Assembly: GCA_934668605.1 (NCBI GenBank)
Contig: CAKUNY010000100.1
Span: 1-7,067, forward strand
Direction: 5' to 3'
Length of the DNA: 7,067 nt
Source of the DNA: an uncultured Oscillospiraceae bacterium
Lineage (GTDB): Bacteria > Bacillota > Clostridia > Oscillospirales > Oscillospiraceae
Shown here piece after piece: positions 5,935 through 7,067 of the stretch (within the stretch, counting starts at the first letter, position 1; each line of letters begins with the position of its first letter). The position numbers were made by a program, and so were the translations under genes. The notes beneath the pieces were generated by a model. It worked only from the letters and a program-made list of their open reading frames with translations, did no database searches and was not told the DNA's origin.

Positions 5935-7067
5935 ATGTCAATTTTAAAATGCAAAATGTGCGGCGGAGCGATGGAGATCGACGCGAAGCAATCTGTCGCC
6001 GTCTGCCAATACTGCGGAACGCGGCAGACGCTGCCGCGTTTGGACAGTGCGCGCATTGCTGGGCTTTACGAGCGCGCGGAGCTGCTGCGCCGGGGAAATG
6101 ACTTTGACAAGGCAGCAGCTGTCTACGAGCAGATTGTCTCGTTTGCACCGAACGACGCGGAAGCGTACTGGTCTTTGGTGCTCTGCCGCTACGGAATCGA
6201 ATATGTTGAGGATCCGGCAAGCCATCGGCGCGTGCCAACGATCAACCGTGTGCAGTTCGGCTCGATCTTGGAGGACACAGACTACCTTTCTGCGCTCCGG
6301 AACGCCGATGATGAGCAGAAAGCCGTTTACATTGCAGAGGCCAAGGCAATCGAAGCCATTCAGAAGGGCTATCTAGCCATTTCCGAGTGCGAGAAGCCGT
6401 TCGACGTTTTTATTTGCTACAAAGAAACGGACGACAACGGTCGGAGGACGATGGATTCCGTGCTGGCAAACGATCTCTACCATCAGCTGACGCAAGAGGG
6501 TTTTAAGGTTTTCTTTTCCCAGATTACGCTCGAAGACAAGCTCGGCACGGAGTATGAACCATACATCTTCGCCGCCCTCAATAGTGCCAAAGTTATGGTC
6601 GTACTCGGCACCCGACCGGAGTATTTCTCCGCCGTCTGGGTGCGCAACGAGTGGTCGCGCTTTCTGACGCTCATTAAAAACGGAGAGCAGAAAGTCTTGA
6701 TCCCAGCCTATAGGGACATGAGTCCCTACGATCTGCCGGAAGAATTTTCGCATTTGCAGGCGCTCGATATGTCGCGGCTCGGGTTCATGCAGGATCTGAT
6801 TCGGGGCATCAAGAAAATCCTCGGAACGGAAAACGTTGCGGGGGCAGCAAGCGTCGCAACGTCTCCCTTGCTGCGCCGCGCGTTCCTGTTTTTGGAGGAC
6901 AGGGACTGGCGGAACGCGGCGGAATATAGCGAGAAAATTCTCGACCAAGAGCCGGAAAATGCGCAGGCGTATGTCTGCAAGCTCATGGCAGAGCTGCAGG
7001 TCAGCGACCGGGCCGACCTGCGAAAGCACGCCGCCGCGCTGCCGAAAAACAATACATACCGGCTGGC
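5935..7067 (+). CDS. Zinc-ribbon/TPR/TIR protein, paralogue C (3' end missing)
   Basis: The frame opens at ATG 5935 (GAGGA at 5923-5927, 7 bases upstream) and has no stop up to the window edge, giving 377 complete codons. It starts MSILKCKMCGGAMEIDAK and carries the same zinc ribbon (C6, C9, C24, C27), TPR-like hairpin, TIR domain about 154-296 with candidate catalytic E208 (GTEYEPYI), and second TPR-like block. The window ends just before the point where paralogues A and B diverge and enter their transmembrane helix, so its membrane helix and C-terminal module cannot be seen; by analogy they should exist. Compared with A and B, it has Cys instead of Arg in ISECEKPFDVF just before the TIR domain and Gln instead of Arg in FFSQITLED, near the BB-loop/active-site region. 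Its helical block also differs (LEDRDWRNAAEYSEKIL). It is 87 bp downstream of paralogue B in the same direction. Confidence 0.88.
   Translation, partial: MSILKCKMCGGAMEIDAKQSVAVCQYCGTRQTLPRLDSARIAGLYERAELLRRGNDFDKAAAVYEQIVSFAPNDAEAYWSLVLCRYGIEYVEDPASHRRVPTINRVQFGSILEDTDYLSALRNADDEQKAVYIAEAKAIEAIQKGYLAISECEKPFDVFICYKETDDNGRRTMDSVLANDLYHQLTQEGFKVFFSQITLEDKLGTEYEPYIFAALNSAKVMVVLGTRPEYFSAVWVRNEWSRFLTLIKNGEQKVLIPAYRDMSPYDLPEEFSHLQALDMSRLGFMQDLIRGIKKILGTENVAGAASVATSPLLRRAFLFLEDRDWRNAAEYSEKILDQEPENAQAYVCKLMAELQVSDRADLRKHAAALPKNNTYRL
5935..7067 (+). repeat. Paralogous direct repeat, copy 3 (cut by window edge)
   Basis: Codons 1-377 of paralogue C, gap-free against copies 1 and 2 up to the edge. The final visible stretch, 6955-7061, matches copy 2 at 106 of 107 bases. 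Confidence 0.85.

Noticed and set aside
6373..7029. - strand open frame opposite the TIR domain of paralogue C, with similar ones opposite A and B
   Set aside because: Equivalent antisense frames arise at the same place because the sense genes are paralogous; this is not independent evidence of coding.
1458..7067. Thoeris or another named TIR defence system
   Set aside because: No SIR2/SLOG (ThsA-like) or other known effector partner is visible, and the proteins are membrane-anchored; naming a known system is not supported.
1458..7067. Insertion sequence or CRISPR array as the cause of the long direct repeats
   Set aside because: The repeats are in-frame coding sequence of paralogues; no transposase, terminal inverted repeats or regularly spaced short repeats were seen.

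Overview
The window looks like a chromosomal stretch from a fairly GC-rich Firmicute, most likely an anaerobic Clostridia gut lineage (Oscillospiraceae-like). This is an inference from four things: the BspA-type leucine-rich repeats, the zinc-ribbon/TPR/TIR architecture, strong AGGAG-type ribosome binding sites and the codon choice. No rRNA, housekeeping gene or other taxonomic marker is present.

All coding is on the + strand, in four genes that read as one operon. (1) Bases 1-1434 hold the 3' part of a membrane protein: BspA-like LRR, long coiled coil, second BspA-like LRR, three transmembrane helices and a helical tail. Its start lies off the left edge. (2) Bases 1458-3590, (3) bases 3643-5847 and (4) bases 5935 to beyond the right edge are three tandem paralogues. 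Each begins with a CxxC/CxxC zinc ribbon, a TPR-like hairpin, a TIR domain with a candidate catalytic glutamate at residue 208, and a second TPR-like helical block. The first two then have a single transmembrane helix and a C-terminal part that should lie outside the cell. The gaps are 23, 52 and 87 bp; there is no convincing terminator and only one weak candidate internal promoter.

The main observation is how conservation is split. The first 394 codons of paralogues 2 and 3 align without a gap and are nearly the same protein (paralogue 4 agrees as far as it is visible), whereas everything after the membrane helix differs. Gene 2 has a long Pro/Glu/Thr-rich stalk, gene 3 has four TPR-like repeats, and both end in Tyr-rich YD/MORN-like repeats coded by DNA visibly richer in A+T. 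The cytoplasmic halves also carry patchwork nucleotide identity that suggests gene conversion.

A working model (inference) is a family of one-pass TIR receptors: a common cytoplasmic TIR enzyme or signalling module joined to variable extracytoplasmic sensors, encoded next to an LRR membrane protein. Immune, envelope-sensing or other signalling roles cannot be told apart from sequence alone.
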